Numbered from the stretch's first letter, positions 19,210 to 27,739 are shown. The stretch is 64,000 bases of DNA from Hydrocarboniphaga effusa AP103 (GCF_000271305.1 NZ_AKGD01000001.1:1116001-1180000); one strand, 5' to 3'. The notes: generated from the sequence alone by a model not told the origin. A program made the numbers and translations.

Positions 19210-20685
19210 ATGAAACAGCATCTCAGCGCCAGAACCGTGCGGTTCGCGGCGCTTCTTACGTCGGTCCTACTCAGCGCCTGCGGTGGTGAACGCCAGGCTC
19301 CGGTGGAGGAAGACACGGCGCCCAGCATCGAGATCAACTCGCCTGCGAAGATCGTGCAGGAATCGGCCGCGAGCTACGACGACAATGTCAACGGCCTGGT
19401 CACCGGCAAGACGCTCAAGCGCTGGAAGGACAATTGGGAACGCGAGCGGCCCGCCGGCATCACCGGCAAGCTCGTCATCTTCCAGCAGGTGCAGGGCGTC
19501 GCGGGCAAGCGCCTGATCAAGCCCGACAACAGGAACGTCTTCTCCTACGTCGAAAGCGACTGGCGCGAATCGCGTTCGAACGGCGTGATCGAAGTCGAAG
19601 GCATCGTGCTCTCTGGAGCGCGCGTCGATCAGCTGCTGCGTCGTTATGCGATCGATCCGAGCAAGGATCTGATCCTGTGCGCGCAGGGTGTCGGCGGTGG
19701 CAGCAACGCGATGAACCTCGGTCGCTGCTGGTACACGCTGCGCTACTGGGGCGTGGACCAGGCGCATCTGGCGATCCTCGACGGCGGCAACGATTACCTC
19801 AGCGGCGAGTGGACGGCGGACGATTTCACCGACACCGCGAGCCCGGTGATCAACCGTGCGCTCGCAAGCGTGAAAGACCTGCCGGTCGACAACACCGCGC
19901 TGCATGCGACCTTCGTCGATCTGATCAACGTGCTGCCGGTGACGGACCGCAACGATCCGTCCGACGGCGTGTTCATCTGGGACGGCCGCAGCCTCGACCA
20001 GTACAGCGCCGGCGAAACCTCCGAAGCCGGCACGCCGCTGGCCGACTACACGCGCAGCTTCCAGAACGGCGGCTCGCGCCAGGGCCACCCGCGTGGCGCC
20101 GCGCAGCTCAACTGGACCAACCTGATGGTCAACGGCGGCACCGGCGGCCTGTTCAAGCCCAAAGCCGAACTGCGCGCCTATCTCGACGGCCAGGTCGATG
20201 CCGCGGGCAAGGGCTTCGTCGACGGCAGCTATCAGCACCTGGGCGCCGGCAACGCGTATCGCCCGGGCGACACGGTCTACATCTACTGCGAGACGGCCGC
20301 GCGCGCCGCGGTGGCGCAGCTGGTCAGCGCGGTGATCCTCGGCCTGCCGACACGCCTGTACGACGGCTCGATGATCGAGTGGAACTCGCTCACCGCGACC
20401 ACCGACAAGGACGGCAATCGCATCCTGCCGAACGACTCGCCGTGGCGTACCGACGAGCTGAGCTTCTACAAGCTCAACCAGCCCGCGAACATCGCCTCGC
20501 GTACCTCGGAAAGCGTGAGGCCACGCATCGTCGATGCCTACGCGGCCAGCGCCGATCTGATCATCAAGGCCGACAAGGCCTACAAGCAGCCGCCCGTCGA
20601 CGACGGTGGATCGGGTGGCGGTGGCGGTGGCGGATCGGGCGGCGGCAGCGGCCCCGGCCTGCCGCCCAACCCCTGCGGCGGCTGA
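19210..20685 (+). CDS. Tandem rhodanese-like lipoprotein (ExtH-like)
   Basis: 491 residues with a lipoprotein signal (LLSAC, lipid Cys at C24). Two rhodanese-like units are visible. The first has a loop starting CAQGVGGG (C157) followed by LRYWGVDQAHLAILDGGNDY; the second has YCETAARAA (C360) followed by LGLPTRLYDGSMIEW. Both keep the candidate catalytic cysteine. The C terminus is a glycine-rich tail with a final Cys (PPNPCGG). Rhodaneses carry sulfane sulfur (or selenium) on this cysteine. It heads a seven-gene envelope module with porin, multihaem cytochromes, a YeeE/YedE transporter and a TusA-like protein, a context recalling the ext-type clusters of Geobacter. The actual substrate is unknown. 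Confidence 0.82.
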   Translation: MKQHLSARTVRFAALLTSVLLSACGGERQAPVEEDTAPSIEINSPAKIVQESAASYDDNVNGLVTGKTLKRWKDNWERERPAGITGKLVIFQQVQGVAGKRLIKPDNRNVFSYVESDWRESRSNGVIEVEGIVLSGARVDQLLRRYAIDPSKDLILCAQGVGGGSNAMNLGRCWYTLRYWGVDQAHLAILDGGNDYLSGEWTADDFTDTASPVINRALASVKDLPVDNTALHATFVDLINVLPVTDRNDPSDGVFIWDGRSLDQYSAGETSEAGTPLADYTRSFQNGGSRQGHPRGAAQLNWTNLMVNGGTGGLFKPKAELRAYLDGQVDAAGKGFVDGSYQHLGAGNAYRPGDTVYIYCETAARAAVAQLVSAVILGLPTRLYDGSMIEWNSLTATTDKDGNRILPNDSPWRTDELSFYKLNQPANIASRTSESVRPRIVDAYAASADLIIKADKAYKQPPVDDGGSGGGGGGGSGGGSGPGLPPNPCGG

Positions 20686-20761
20686 TCAGGAACCAGGAAC
20701 CACGATCCCCTGCCTCCATGCCCGGCGTGGCGGCAGGACTCGAATCCATGAATCGCATCGC

Positions 20762-21061
20762 ATGAATCGACCGATCACTCGCCGACATCGGCTTGCGTTG
20801 GCGCTGCTGCTGATCGCGCTGTCGTCGCCTTTGGCCACGCCTGCCGCGCAGGCCGATGAGTCCGAACAGCAAAGCCCGGCAGCGGAAGCCGACGCAGCGG
20901 ACACGCAGCAGCAGGGCCTGCTGAAACCCAAGAGCCGTCTGCGCTTTCGTGGAAACGGACCGACCTGCATGTGCGCGGACGGTCTCCGCGAAAAAGACAT
21001 ACGCGCCGCCAAACCACGCGCGAACGACACCGACACCCAAACCCAGTCCACCGATCCATAA
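20762..21061 (+). CDS. Small exported protein with a CMC motif
   Basis: 99 residues. A basic N terminus and hydrophobic segment (LALALLLIALSSPLATPA) form a Sec signal with a likely AQA cleavage site. The mature part is charged and low-complexity, ending in LRFRGNGPTCMCADGLREKD, where two cysteines flank one residue. No haem CxxCH motif is present. The ribosome site is weak and an out-of-frame mini-ORF starting at 20748 overlaps the start region, so translation may depend on upstream genes. It is unrecognised. The CxC pair and position suggest a periplasmic redox, sulfur-relay or metal-binding partner of the rhodanese and cytochromes. Confidence 0.7.
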   Translation: MNRPITRRHRLALALLLIALSSPLATPAAQADESEQQSPAAEADAADTQQQGLLKPKSRLRFRGNGPTCMCADGLREKDIRAAKPRANDTDTQTQSTDP

Positions 21062-21070
21062 GAGAGAGTC

Positions 21071-21601
21071 GTGAACAAGGTAATCCACTTCATATCGACC
21101 CGGCTGGGCCGGGTGAGCCGCGCTGGCCTGTATGCGGCGATCGCGTGCACGGCCTTGCTGGCAACCGCCAGCGTGCTGCCGCTGCTGTTTCCGCAATCGC
21201 AGCAACAACTGACCGCCGACACCGAAGCCAATGCCTGGGGCAGCGAAGCGCTGGCGAGCTTGTCGGAAGGCGCCGCGCGCTTCTCGCCCGTGGCCCTGGC
21301 CAACGCCTGCGGGCTCGGCGCGTCGAGCTGCTTCAAGTGCCACAACGGCAAACGTGCGGCACTGCCGAGCGCCGACAAGCAAACCGCGCCGTGGCACGCC
21401 GATCACGCCAAGGTCAATTTCTCGTGCGTCGGCTGCCACCAGGGCAATCCGCGCATCCTCAAGCAGGAGATCGCGCACCAGGGCCTGGTTTCCGACCCGC
21501 GCGAGAACGCCGAAAAAAGCTGCAGCACCTGCCACACCAGCGGTGACGTGCAGAGCCTCAACGCCAACTACCAGCACTTCGCCAGTCCCACAGGTAAATG
21601 A
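21071..21601 (+). CDS. Trihaem membrane-anchored c-type cytochrome
   Basis: 176 residues from GTG. One N-terminal hydrophobic segment (residues 19-40) is followed by a periplasmic domain with three CxxCH haem sites: CFKCH (C87), CVGCH (C119) and CSTCH (C151). The spacing and WHADHAKVNFSCVGCH pattern resemble NapC/NrfH- or cytochrome c7-like small multihaem proteins, but three sites is fewer than NapC. It probably passes electrons between the quinone pool or periplasm and the downstream pentahaem partner. The stop overlaps the next gene's ATG by four bases. Confidence 0.88.
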   Translation: MNKVIHFISTRLGRVSRAGLYAAIACTALLATASVLPLLFPQSQQQLTADTEANAWGSEALASLSEGAARFSPVALANACGLGASSCFKCHNGKRAALPSADKQTAPWHADHAKVNFSCVGCHQGNPRILKQEIAHQGLVSDPRENAEKSCSTCHTSGDVQSLNANYQHFASPTGK

Positions 21602-22782
21602 CCGTGCCTACTGTTTCCCGCTTCCGCGTTGCTCCGGCAACGGCGGCTGTCCTGACTGCGGCCTGCGGTCTGTTCGCCGAGGTCGCACAGGCCGGTCCTG
21701 TCTTCCACTTCGGCGAGGATGACCAGAGCTCGCTGCAGATCAACTACGCCTTGCAGCTGTGGGCGGAGAATCGCAGCTACACCTCGGCCAATCACGAAGG
21801 CAGCAGCACCGACACCTATCTGCGCCGCAACCGCCTGACCTTCTTCGGCCAGTACAACGACGTCATCGGCTACTACGTGCAGCTCGAGGCCACCGGTGAC
21901 AGCCGTGGCGGCGTCGACGATCGCGATGTCTTCTATCGCGACGCCTACCTGACCTTCGATTTTCGCGACGAAGTCCGCTTCATCGCCGGGCGCTTCAAGA
22001 ACACCTTCTCGCGCGAAAACCTCGAAGCCTGCCTCGAGCCGCTGACGATCGATCGCTCCGACATCTCGTACACGCCGTTCGCGGGCACGCGCGATACCGG
22101 TGTGGCGATCTGGGGCAACCTCGCCGACGCCGCGTTCCAGTATCGCCTTGCGATCATGGATGGACGCGAAGGCGAGAACGTGCCGCAGAAAGCGCCGCGC
22201 GTGACCGCGCGCGTGCACTGGAGCCCGCTCGATCCCGAGTTCGATTACGGCTACCGCGGAACCTATCTCGGCACGCAGCGCGTCTTCACCATCGGCGCCG
22301 CCTACGATTATCAGGCCGACGCGGCGTACGCGAACTACACGCAGCTCAGCAACAGCAAGGACTACAAGGCCTGGACGGTCGACGGCTTCGCCGAATATCC
22401 GTTCAGCAGCGGCACCTACACCGTGTCGGGCGCGTACTTCAATTATTCGCTCGGCAACGCGATCAACGAAGACCCGGACCCGACGCTGCCGGTCAACACC
22501 GAACTCGAAGGCTTCTACGTGAAGGCGGCTTATCTGCTGCCGTCACCGGTGGGCCCGGGACGCCTGCAGTTCTTCGCACGCCACAACGGCTCGGAGTATC
22601 AGCTGCCGGGCGGCGCGCTGGACCGTCGCATCAACGCGGCGGGCTTCAACTACTACCTCAACGGCCAGCAGCTGAAGCTGACGCTCGAGCACCAGCGTAT
22701 CGACTACGCCAATCCGAATCCGACGAATCCGGTCCTGCAAGACAACTTCCAGACAATTCTCGGCCTGCAATTCATCCTGTGA
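21598..22782 (+). CDS. OprO/OprP-like outer-membrane porin (ExtI-like)
   Basis: 394 residues with a signal peptide (cleavage near AQAGP) and the alternating aromatic strand pattern of a beta-barrel. YLRRNRLTFFGQ, YYVQLEATGD and FRDEVRFIAGRFKNTFSRENL are typical of the phosphate-selective porin O/P family, and it ends in a C-terminal strand (ILGLQFIL). Translational coupling to the trihaem cytochrome gene (ATGA) suggests it works with it. In Geobacter a porin of this kind beside a rhodanese lipoprotein (ExtI) has been linked to selenite/tellurite handling; transfer of that role here is inference. Confidence 0.88.
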   Translation: MTVPTVSRFRVAPATAAVLTAACGLFAEVAQAGPVFHFGEDDQSSLQINYALQLWAENRSYTSANHEGSSTDTYLRRNRLTFFGQYNDVIGYYVQLEATGDSRGGVDDRDVFYRDAYLTFDFRDEVRFIAGRFKNTFSRENLEACLEPLTIDRSDISYTPFAGTRDTGVAIWGNLADAAFQYRLAIMDGREGENVPQKAPRVTARVHWSPLDPEFDYGYRGTYLGTQRVFTIGAAYDYQADAAYANYTQLSNSKDYKAWTVDGFAEYPFSSGTYTVSGAYFNYSLGNAINEDPDPTLPVNTELEGFYVKAAYLLPSPVGPGRLQFFARHNGSEYQLPGGALDRRINAAGFNYYLNGQQLKLTLEHQRIDYANPNPTNPVLQDNFQTILGLQFIL

Positions 22783-22792
22783 CCGGGTTGCG

Positions 22793-24250
22793 ATGAGCTC
22801 ATCGACCATCACCCGATCCGCAGCGCCGACAGGCACTGCGGTTTCGCGCCGCTCCGGGCCGCTGACCGCCGCGCTGTTGCTGCTCGGCGCGCTGCTGGCT
22901 TCGGCGATTTACCTGGGCATCGATACGCGCTTCAGCTATCTGCTGGTCTATGCCTGGTTCGGCATCGGCTATGGATTGCTGCTGCAGTACGGGCGCTTCT
23001 GCATGGCTTCGGCGGTGCGCGACCTGTTCGCGGTCGGCGTGCCCAGAATGGCGGTCGGTGTGCTGGTGGCGGTGATGCTGTACTCGCTGATCTCGGCTGC
23101 GATCCAGAGCACCGGCATCAACAGCTTCCAACCGCATCCGCTCGGCCTGCACGTGCTCGTCGGTGGACTTGTGTTCGGGCTCGGCATGGTGCTGTCGGGC
23201 GGCTGCGCATCGAGTTCGCTGTACAAGAGCGGAGAAGGCAACCTCGCCTCGGCGCTCGTGCTGTTTTCGATCGCGTTCTCGCAAGCCTGGTTCGTCACCG
23301 CGGACGGCTGGATCGATGTGCTGGTTCCGGCGTCGTGGGCCACCCGGGCCGCCGCACAGGACATGCCGGCGCAGCTGTCGATCACCCAAGGATGGTTCGA
23401 CCAGTTCACCGCGGGCTATCTGTGGCAGCTCGCCGGCACCACCGTCGCCGATCATCTGAAACTGCCGGCGACGCTGTGGAGCTATCTGTTCGGCAATGCT
23501 TTGCTCGTGGCGATCGTGCCTTCGCTGATGCTGCTGGTGCTGATCTATGCGAAGAACTACCGCAAGCTCTACCTGCGCCAGCGTGCGACGAGCGCGCCGA
23601 TGACGATGCGTGACGAACTCGCAGGCATCTGGTCGATGCTCACGCAATCGAAGAACACCGCGCTCGCTGGCCTGGGGCTGGGCATCCTCGCCGGCCTGCA
23701 GATGCTCGTCACGGGCAGCTTGCGCGAGCACTACGGCATCTTCAATTTCGGCGAACTGCTCTCGGCGATGGGCTATGTCGACGGGCTTTCGATCCAGGAC
23801 AGCGTGTTCGATCCGGGCTATTGGTACATCACCACGCAGGAAGCGCAGTGGGGCGGCTGGCTGATGTCGCTCGCCGGCATCGACACGATGGACAACCTGT
23901 TCTTCGGACTCGACAACGGCATCCCCAATCCCCTGCTCAACGCGCCGGGCATGATGTCGGTGGGCATCATCGTCGGAGCCGCAGTGCTCGCCAACATCTC
24001 GGGCGAGTTCAAATGGAAGTGGCCGAACACCGAGACGGCCGTGCTCGCGATCAGCGGCGGCGTGCTGATGGGGCTCGGCTCGCGCATCGGCATGGGCTGC
24101 AACATCGGTGCGTTCTTCGCCACCGTCACCAACGGCGACCTCAGCGGATGGGTATTCCTGGCCGGCATGACGCTGGGCGGCTACGTGTCGGTGAAGCTGC
24201 TCAGGATGTGGATAGACTGGCGCCTGTCGCGCAGCGGTCTGGATCTTTGA
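22793..24250 (+). CDS. YeeE/YedE-family sulfur transporter
   Basis: 485 residues with many membrane segments. The conserved cysteine motifs of the YeeE/YedE (TsuA) thiosulfate-uptake family are visible: LQYGRFCMASAVRD, SGGCASSSLYKSGEG and IGMGCNIGAFFATV. The protein is longer than the minimal E. coli YeeE and matches the YedE variety, with an extended middle section containing several extra hydrophobic segments. It would move thiosulfate, sulfide equivalents or possibly a selenium compound inward. The adjacent TusA-like gene downstream repeats the known yeeE-yeeD pairing. Confidence 0.92.
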   Translation: MSSSTITRSAAPTGTAVSRRSGPLTAALLLLGALLASAIYLGIDTRFSYLLVYAWFGIGYGLLLQYGRFCMASAVRDLFAVGVPRMAVGVLVAVMLYSLISAAIQSTGINSFQPHPLGLHVLVGGLVFGLGMVLSGGCASSSLYKSGEGNLASALVLFSIAFSQAWFVTADGWIDVLVPASWATRAAAQDMPAQLSITQGWFDQFTAGYLWQLAGTTVADHLKLPATLWSYLFGNALLVAIVPSLMLLVLIYAKNYRKLYLRQRATSAPMTMRDELAGIWSMLTQSKNTALAGLGLGILAGLQMLVTGSLREHYGIFNFGELLSAMGYVDGLSIQDSVFDPGYWYITTQEAQWGGWLMSLAGIDTMDNLFFGLDNGIPNPLLNAPGMMSVGIIVGAAVLANISGEFKWKWPNTETAVLAISGGVLMGLGSRIGMGCNIGAFFATVTNGDLSGWVFLAGMTLGGYVSVKLLRMWIDWRLSRSGLDL

Positions 24251-24278
24251 ACCCGTTTGAACCAGCAGGAGAAGGCTC

Positions 24279-24539
24279 GTGGCAGCTGCCAATATCAGTT
24301 TCGTGAAGCGCGACGATGGCGTTTATCAGCTCAATGCCGTGGGCTACGGCTGCCCGCACGTGCAGATCTACACCGAGAAAGCGCTGAAGAAACTCAGCAG
24401 CGGTGAAGAGCTCGAAATCATCTTCGACAATCCGTCGTCCGGATCGTCGATCGCCTTCATCTGCAAGGTCGAAGGCCATGCGCTGACCGAAGACAAGAAC
24501 GACGCCGGAACCTTCACCTGGAGAATCCGCAAGGCGTGA
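24279..24539 (+). CDS. TusA-like sulfur carrier protein
   Basis: 86 residues from GTG behind a clear CAGGAGAAGG site. The fold signature places the active cysteine in GYGCPHVQ (C25), equivalent to the CPxP of TusA, here with CPHV. It would accept persulfide sulfur brought in by the YeeE/YedE transporter and relay it to cytoplasmic acceptors. The stop overlaps the next GTG by four bases. The pairing with a YeeE/YedE gene is a well-known arrangement (YeeD-YeeE). Confidence 0.88.
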   Translation: MAAANISFVKRDDGVYQLNAVGYGCPHVQIYTEKALKKLSSGEELEIIFDNPSSGSSIAFICKVEGHALTEDKNDAGTFTWRIRKA

Positions 24540-25771
24540 TCCGCAGGCGATCCATCGTCCTGGCGGCGCTGCTGCTCGTTGTCGGCGTCGTCGGCGTGGG
24601 CGCGGCATGGCGGTTGCTGCCGGGCACGCCATCCGATCCCGCAGGCGAATTCCTTGCGCGGCACTGGCAAAAACCGCTGGCCGCGCAAGGCGCTCCTCCG
24701 GCGAATTTCTCCGCACTCGAAGCCTCGCTGGACCCGCGCAATTGCGGGCAATGCCACGTCGCGCAGTTCGAAAGCTGGAAGCAGAGCCTGCATAGCCAGA
24801 CCATGGGCGCAGGCATCCTCTGGCAGTTGCAGATGATGCCGCAGGACGACGCCAACCTATGCTTCGATTGCCATGCGCCGCTGGCCGAGCAGAAGGCGCT
24901 GATGGCCCGATCGCACCACTGGCCCGCCGCGCCCGCGACAGCGCCGCCGGCTTACGTGCCGCAAACGCTGGGCCACGACGGACTGGTTTGCGCGGCCTGC
25001 CACGTGCGCGAGCACGCACGCTTCGGCCCGCCATCGCGTAGCGCCTCCACGCCCTCGCCTAGCCAGGCGCCGCATGGCGGATTCACCGCATCGTCGGCCT
25101 TCGAGGACAGCCGGTTCTGCGCGACCTGCCATCAGTTTCCCGATGACGGGCCACGCACCGCGAACAAGCTGCGCGAAGACACGCTCAACCAATGGCGACA
25201 GAGCCGCTACGCCGCCGAGGGCCGCAGCTGCCAGTCCTGCCACATGCCGGATCGCGAGCATCGCTGGCCGGGCATCCATTCGCCCGAGATGGTTCGCAGC
25301 GCCCTGAGCACGCGCATCGAGGTCGACGCGCAAGGGCAAGTGAGCGCGAGCGTGACCAACACCGGCGCCGGGCATTCGGTTCCGACCTACATGGTGCCCA
25401 AGCTGCACATCGAGCTCTGGCTGATCGAAGCATCGTCGCCGCTCGGCACGCGGCTGGCGCAGGACACGATCGGCTGGGATGTGGATGTGTCCTTGCAGCA
25501 CGAGAACTTCGACACCCGGCTCGCGCCCGGCGCATCGAGAGTGCTGCATGCGACGCTGCCCGCGCTCGTTCCGAACGGCGCACGGCTGGAGCTGCGTGCC
25601 GAAGTCGCGCCGCGCGAGCATTACGAGCGTTCGTTCGAATCGATGCTGCCACGTTCGGCGGGCATGAAACCGGGTGTGCGCCGCCTGCTCGAGCAGGCGA
25701 TCGACGAGGCCAGGGCGACGCGTTATTCGCTGGTGCTCCAGCGGCGGGACTTGTTGCAGCCTGCGAGTTAG
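24536..25771 (+). CDS. Pentahaem c-type cytochrome, membrane-anchored
   Basis: 411 residues. An N-terminal anchor (VLAALLLVVGVVGVGA) is followed by five CxxCH sites: CGQCH (C70), CFDCH (C109), CAACH (C152), CATCH (about C197) and CQSCH (about C231). The C-terminal 150 residues are haem-free with a beta-rich look (SVTNTGAGHSVPTYMVPKLHIELWL), as in cytochrome c554-like multihaem proteins. Translation is coupled to the TusA-like gene (GTGA overlap), an unusual join of a cytoplasmic sulfur carrier and a periplasmic cytochrome. It probably handles electrons released or consumed by the module's sulfur (or selenium) chemistry. Confidence 0.88.
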   Translation: MIRRRSIVLAALLLVVGVVGVGAAWRLLPGTPSDPAGEFLARHWQKPLAAQGAPPANFSALEASLDPRNCGQCHVAQFESWKQSLHSQTMGAGILWQLQMMPQDDANLCFDCHAPLAEQKALMARSHHWPAAPATAPPAYVPQTLGHDGLVCAACHVREHARFGPPSRSASTPSPSQAPHGGFTASSAFEDSRFCATCHQFPDDGPRTANKLREDTLNQWRQSRYAAEGRSCQSCHMPDREHRWPGIHSPEMVRSALSTRIEVDAQGQVSASVTNTGAGHSVPTYMVPKLHIELWLIEASSPLGTRLAQDTIGWDVDVSLQHENFDTRLAPGASRVLHATLPALVPNGARLELRAEVAPREHYERSFESMLPRSAGMKPGVRRLLEQAIDEARATRYSLVLQRRDLLQPAS

Positions 25772-25791
25772 AAGCGACCCGGGTCGCTTCT
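25770..25791 (+). terminator. 22-bp perfect palindrome at the end of the cytochrome module
   Basis: AGAAGCGACCC followed by GGGTCGCTTCT forms an uninterrupted palindrome that starts inside the pentahaem gene's stop codon. Only TT follows, so it may be a weak terminator or RNA-stabilising hairpin. Confidence 0.5.
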
Positions 25792-25824
25792 TCGCGCGAT
25801 CGCTCGATCGCCAGACGCGGCTCG

Positions 25825-26055
25825 CTAGTGCGAGCCGGACTCGGCGGCCTGAAGTCGAAGGGCTTCGTCCTTCACCGCGTCCTTGCGTCCGACCAGCAGC
25901 ACGATGCCGGCCGCCACCGGCACGCTCAGCACGTCGGCGCCCGGGCTGTGATCCAGCAAGCGCTGCGCCGCCGCCTGCAAGTCCGCGATCAGCATCATGG
26001 CTTTTGCTTCGCTCGAGGGGGCCTCATCGGCGTCCCGGTAATTTATGAACATCAT
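25825..26055 (-). CDS. Possible small protein of unknown function
   Basis: A 76-residue frame (beginning MMFINYRDADEAPSS) lies in the 459-base gap between the cytochrome module and urtE. It has a short hydrophobic patch (VLSVPVAAGIVLLVG) and a charged C terminus. No clear ribosome site precedes the paired ATGs and the family is not recognised. In GC-rich DNA a frame of this length can arise by chance, so this is listed only as a possibility. The rest of the gap shows no gene. Confidence 0.25.
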   Translation of the reverse strand: MMFINYRDADEAPSSEAKAMMLIADLQAAAQRLLDHSPGADVLSVPVAAGIVLLVGRKDAVKDEALRLQAAESGSH

Positions 26056-26230
26056 CTTGGAAGCCCCGTCACCATACTCAGGGCGGCGATTTGGCACTGG
26101 GCTTGCCGAACGGCAGCTTTCTGACTCGAGCGGCGGCGCATTCGACGGCAGTGGCGTGCGTCGGGCCACGACTCTTGCCGAACCTCCGAGCCCCGGCACC
26201 GTCGGCACGCACCGCCGAAGGAGCGCGGCC

Positions 26231-26929
26231 TCAGACGGTCAGGTGATGCCTCACCATCTCGTCGCTCAGATCGCCAATCGGCCCCTGCGCCACGTGCCGG
26301 CCCTTGTCGAGAATGCGGAAGTCGCTCGCCACGCGGCGCGCGAACGGCAGCTTCTGCTCCACGATCAGCACGGTCAGCCCGGTTTCTTCGTTGAGCCGCA
26401 GGATCAGGTCGCCGATCTCGTGGACGATGTTCGGCTGTATGCCTTCGCAGGGTTCGTCGAGGATCAGCAGTTTGGGTTGCAGCAGCAGGGCGCGGCCGAT
26501 CGCGAGCTGCTGTTGTTGCCCGCCCGACAGATCGCCACCGCGGCGACGCAGGAATTGCTTGAGGATCGGAAACGTCGCGTAGACGCGATCGAGCGCATCG
26601 GCGGGTCGCTCGCGCTTGGCGATGAGCCCCATGCGCAGGTTTTCTTCCACCGACAGCTGGCTGAAGATCTCGCGCCCTTGCGGAACGAAGCCGATGCCGA
26701 GGCTCGCACGCTGGTCGGCCGAGAGCTTGCGCAGGTCGGTTCCGCCATCGAAGCTGATTTCACCCGTCGCCGCCGGCACCAGGCCCATCACGCAGCGCAG
26801 CAGCGTGGTCTTTCCCATGCCGTTGCGGCCCATGAGACAGGTGCGCGATCCGGTTTCGATGCGCATGTCGATATCCCACAGCGTGTGGCTGCCGCCGTAG
26901 AACTGGTTGAGGCCCTTGATCGTCAGCAT
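26231..26929 (-). CDS. urtE: Urea ABC transporter ATP-binding protein UrtE
   Basis: 232 residues, the LivF-like ATPase of the urea importer. Walker A is GRNGMGKTT, the ABC signature DLSGGQQQQLAIGRALL and Walker B LLILDEPCEGIQPNI. The phrase EPCEGIQPNIVHEIGDLI is characteristic of UrtE rather than amino-acid LivF proteins. It ends the urtABCDE operon and starts three bases after the urtD stop. It powers uptake of urea with UrtD. Confidence 0.95.
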   Translation of the reverse strand: MLTIKGLNQFYGGSHTLWDIDMRIETGSRTCLMGRNGMGKTTLLRCVMGLVPAATGEISFDGGTDLRKLSADQRASLGIGFVPQGREIFSQLSVEENLRMGLIAKRERPADALDRVYATFPILKQFLRRRGGDLSGGQQQQLAIGRALLLQPKLLILDEPCEGIQPNIVHEIGDLILRLNEETGLTVLIVEQKLPFARRVASDFRILDKGRHVAQGPIGDLSDEMVRHHLTV

Positions 26930-26932
26930 CGC

Positions 26933-27739
26933 TCAATCACCCAAATAAACTTCGATCACTTTCGGATCGTTCTGCACCTGATCCATGCTGCCTTCGGCGA
27001 GCACCGAACCCTGATGCAACACCGTCACGGTGCGCGCGATCGAGCGCACGAACGCCATGTCGTGCTCGACGACAACCACCGAGTGTTTTCCAGCAAGCGA
27101 GGTCAGCAGCTCGGCGGTTTTCTCGGTCTCCTGCGGCGTCATGCCGGCGACGGGTTCATCGACGAGCAGCAGCTCCGGGTCTTGCATGAGCAGCATGCCG
27201 ATCTCCAGCCACTGCTTCTGTCCATGCGACAAGCCACCGGCCAGCGCTTCGACGCGTTCGGTGAGGCCGATGATCTTGAGCACCTCGTCGATGCGTCCGA
27301 GCTGCTCGCCCGACAGTTTGGCGATCAGTGTTTTCCAGACCGACTTGTCGCCGGCCATCGCGAGTTCCAGGTTCTCGAACACCGAGTGATTCGGAAACAC
27401 CGTGGGTTTCTGGAACTTGCGCCCGATGCCGGCGGCGGCGATCTCGGGTTCGCTCAAGGTGAGCAGGTCGACGGTCTGTCCGAACCAGGCGCTGCCCACG
27501 TCGGGCCGCGTCTTGCCGGTGATGACATCCATCATGGTGGTCTTGCCGGCCCCGTTCGGGCCGATGATGCAGCGCAGCTCGCCGGCTTCGATGTAGAGGT
27601 TGAGGTTGTTGAGCGCCTTGAAGCCATCGAAGCTCACGCTGATGTCTTCGAGATACAGGATGATGTTGTGCGAAAGATCGAGCTTGGGCGCGCGCGAGCG
27701 CTGGCCCTGGCCCTGGCCGAGCAGGCGACCGACATTCAT
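26933..27739 (-). CDS. urtD: Urea ABC transporter ATP-binding protein UrtD
   Basis: 268 residues, the LivG-like ATPase. The ATG at 27739 overlaps the urtC stop (ATGA). Walker A GPNGAGKTT, GIGRKFQKPTVF, the signature LSHGQKQWLEIGMLLM and Walker B LLLVDEPVAGMTPQE are present. The LSHGQKQWLEI form of the signature is typical of UrtD. The N-terminal 30 residues are a poorly conserved basic stretch (GQGQGQRSRAPK). Confidence 0.95.
   Translation of the reverse strand: MNVGRLLGQGQGQRSRAPKLDLSHNIILYLEDISVSFDGFKALNNLNLYIEAGELRCIIGPNGAGKTTMMDVITGKTRPDVGSAWFGQTVDLLTLSEPEIAAAGIGRKFQKPTVFPNHSVFENLELAMAGDKSVWKTLIAKLSGEQLGRIDEVLKIIGLTERVEALAGGLSHGQKQWLEIGMLLMQDPELLLVDEPVAGMTPQETEKTAELLTSLAGKHSVVVVEHDMAFVRSIARTVTVLHQGSVLAEGSMDQVQNDPKVIEVYLGD

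Noticed and set aside
20748..20765. A five-codon ORF starting ATGAATCGC that overlaps the small CMC protein start.
   Set aside because: Too short to be a gene; it may matter only for ribosome access and is mentioned with the CMC protein.
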